Positions 6,815-7,477 of a stretch of DNA of 7,477 bases are shown piece after piece. The position numbers and the translations under genes were made by a program. Below the pieces are notes generated by a model that saw only the letters and a program-made list of their open reading frames with translations, made no database searches and was not told the origin of the DNA. Position 1 is the stretch's first letter; each line of letters begins with the position of its first letter. Origin of the DNA: an uncultured Lachnospiraceae bacterium (GTDB taxonomy: Bacteria; Bacillota; Clostridia; Lachnospirales; Lachnospiraceae); contig CAJUIO010000143.1 in NCBI GenBank assembly GCA_910586025.1, forward strand, positions 1 to 7,477, written 5' to 3'.

Positions 6815-7477
6815 CTACCACTCAATCTCCTCCACCGGGACAATGTGCTCATTCATCTCCATCTTCCACACCGTTCCGCTCTTCACAGTAATGACCCGGT
6901 CCGCCATGGCGGTAAGGGCCTGATTGTGGGTGATGACAACCACCGTCATCCCTCTCTTCCGGCATGCATCCTGCAGGAGCTTCAGTACCGCCTTGCCGGT
7001 ATTATAATCGAGAGCCCCCGTGGGCTCGTCGCACAGCAAAAGCTTGGGATTCTTTGCAAGAGCCCTGGCAATGGCTACCCTCTGCTGCTCTCCTCCGGAC
7101 AGCTGCGCCGGGAAATTCCCCGCCCTCTCTCTCAGGCCCACCAAATTGAGAACCGTCATGGCATCCAGCGGATCCTTGCAGATCTGCGCCGCCAGTTCCA
7201 CATTCTCAACGGCAGTCAGATTCTGTACCAGATTATAAAATTGAAATACAAAGCCGATATCATACCGCCTGTAGGCTGTAAGTTTCTTCTTATTATAGGA
7301 GGAAATCTCCTCTCCGTCCAGAAGAACCTTCCCCGAGGTAAGGCTGTCCATTCCTCCCAATATATTTAAAATCGTTGTCTTTCCGGCACCGGACGCTCCC
7401 ACCACCACACAGAATTCTCCCTTTTCAATTGAAAAGTTTACATCTCTGAGCGCCTCAATATCCACCTCGCCCATGTG
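6815..7477 (-). CDS. ABC transporter ATP-binding protein, MacB/LolD type (5' end outside window)
   Basis: This is the ATPase that powers the adjacent FtsX-family permease, acting as a dimer on the cytoplasmic face. All hallmarks are present: Walker A GASGAGKT (7376-7399), Q-loop FVFQFYNL, signature LSGGEQQRVAIARAL beginning at 7102, Walker B LLLCDEPTG (from 7042) with catalytic E at 7025-7027, D-loop ALD, and switch histidine in VVITHN. The FQFYNL and CDEPTGALD forms are typical of the MacB/LolD/FtsE class. The in-frame ATG at 7474 is probably not the start: the upstream codon is His, and family members usually have about 15 more residues before the HMGEVDIEAL-like stretch, so the gene continues past the right edge. 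The TAG stop at 6815-6817 is 25 bp from the permease ATG, indicating one operon with its promoter outside the window. Confidence 0.95.
   Translation of the reverse strand, partial: HMGEVDIEALRDVNFSIEKGEFCVVVGASGAGKTTILNILGGMDSLTSGKVLLDGEEISSYNKKKLTAYRRYDIGFVFQFYNLVQNLTAVENVELAAQICKDPLDAMTVLNLVGLRERAGNFPAQLSGGEQQRVAIARALAKNPKLLLCDEPTGALDYNTGKAVLKLLQDACRKRGMTVVVITHNQALTAMADRVITVKSGTVWKMEMNEHIVPVEEIEW

Overview
The window looks like chromosomal DNA from a Gram-positive anaerobe of the Clostridia, most likely Lachnospiraceae. This is an inference from strong AGGAGG-type ribosome binding sites, extended -10 promoters, roughly balanced base composition, and the families present: an OmpR-type regulator, a bacteriohemerythrin fused to a receiver, and an FtsX-type ABC exporter with a giant coiled coil. 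No mobile element, CRISPR array, tRNA or rRNA was seen.

Layout. Positions 1-166 are mostly non-coding and hold an extended -10 promoter for the plus-strand response regulator (167-865). No histidine kinase gene follows it. Instead its 3' end overlaps, tail to tail by 35 bp, a minus-strand Cof-type HAD phosphatase gene. That HAD gene is broken: its Shine-Dalgarno, start and motif I (DLDGT) lie in one frame, and its cap domain and motif IV in another, with about 60 residues apparently missing between them. A strong hairpin terminator (1592-1629) separates it from the next minus-strand gene, a 449-residue protein with three parts: hemerythrin, a CheX-like domain and a C-terminal receiver (1642-2991). 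That gene has its own extended -10 promoter.

The gap 2992-3204 holds this promoter and otherwise nothing I can name; no clear terminator follows the permease gene. From 3205 to the right edge is a minus-strand ABC operon: an ATPase (6815 to beyond 7477, 5' end outside the window) followed 25 bp later by a very large FtsX-family permease (3205-6789). The first extracytoplasmic loop of the permease contains about 385 residues of heptad-repeat coiled coil.

How the genes relate. ATPase and permease should form one type VII (MacB/FtsX-like) ABC complex that does mechanical work or extrusion outside the membrane rather than classic transport. The hemerythrin-CheX-receiver protein is probably a stand-alone cytoplasmic oxygen or redox-linked phosphorelay component. 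The OmpR-type regulator belongs to a class that often controls FtsX-type ABC transporters, but nothing here ties it to this one. The most notable items are the coiled-coil permease, the three-domain hemerythrin protein and the deleted HAD pseudogene.
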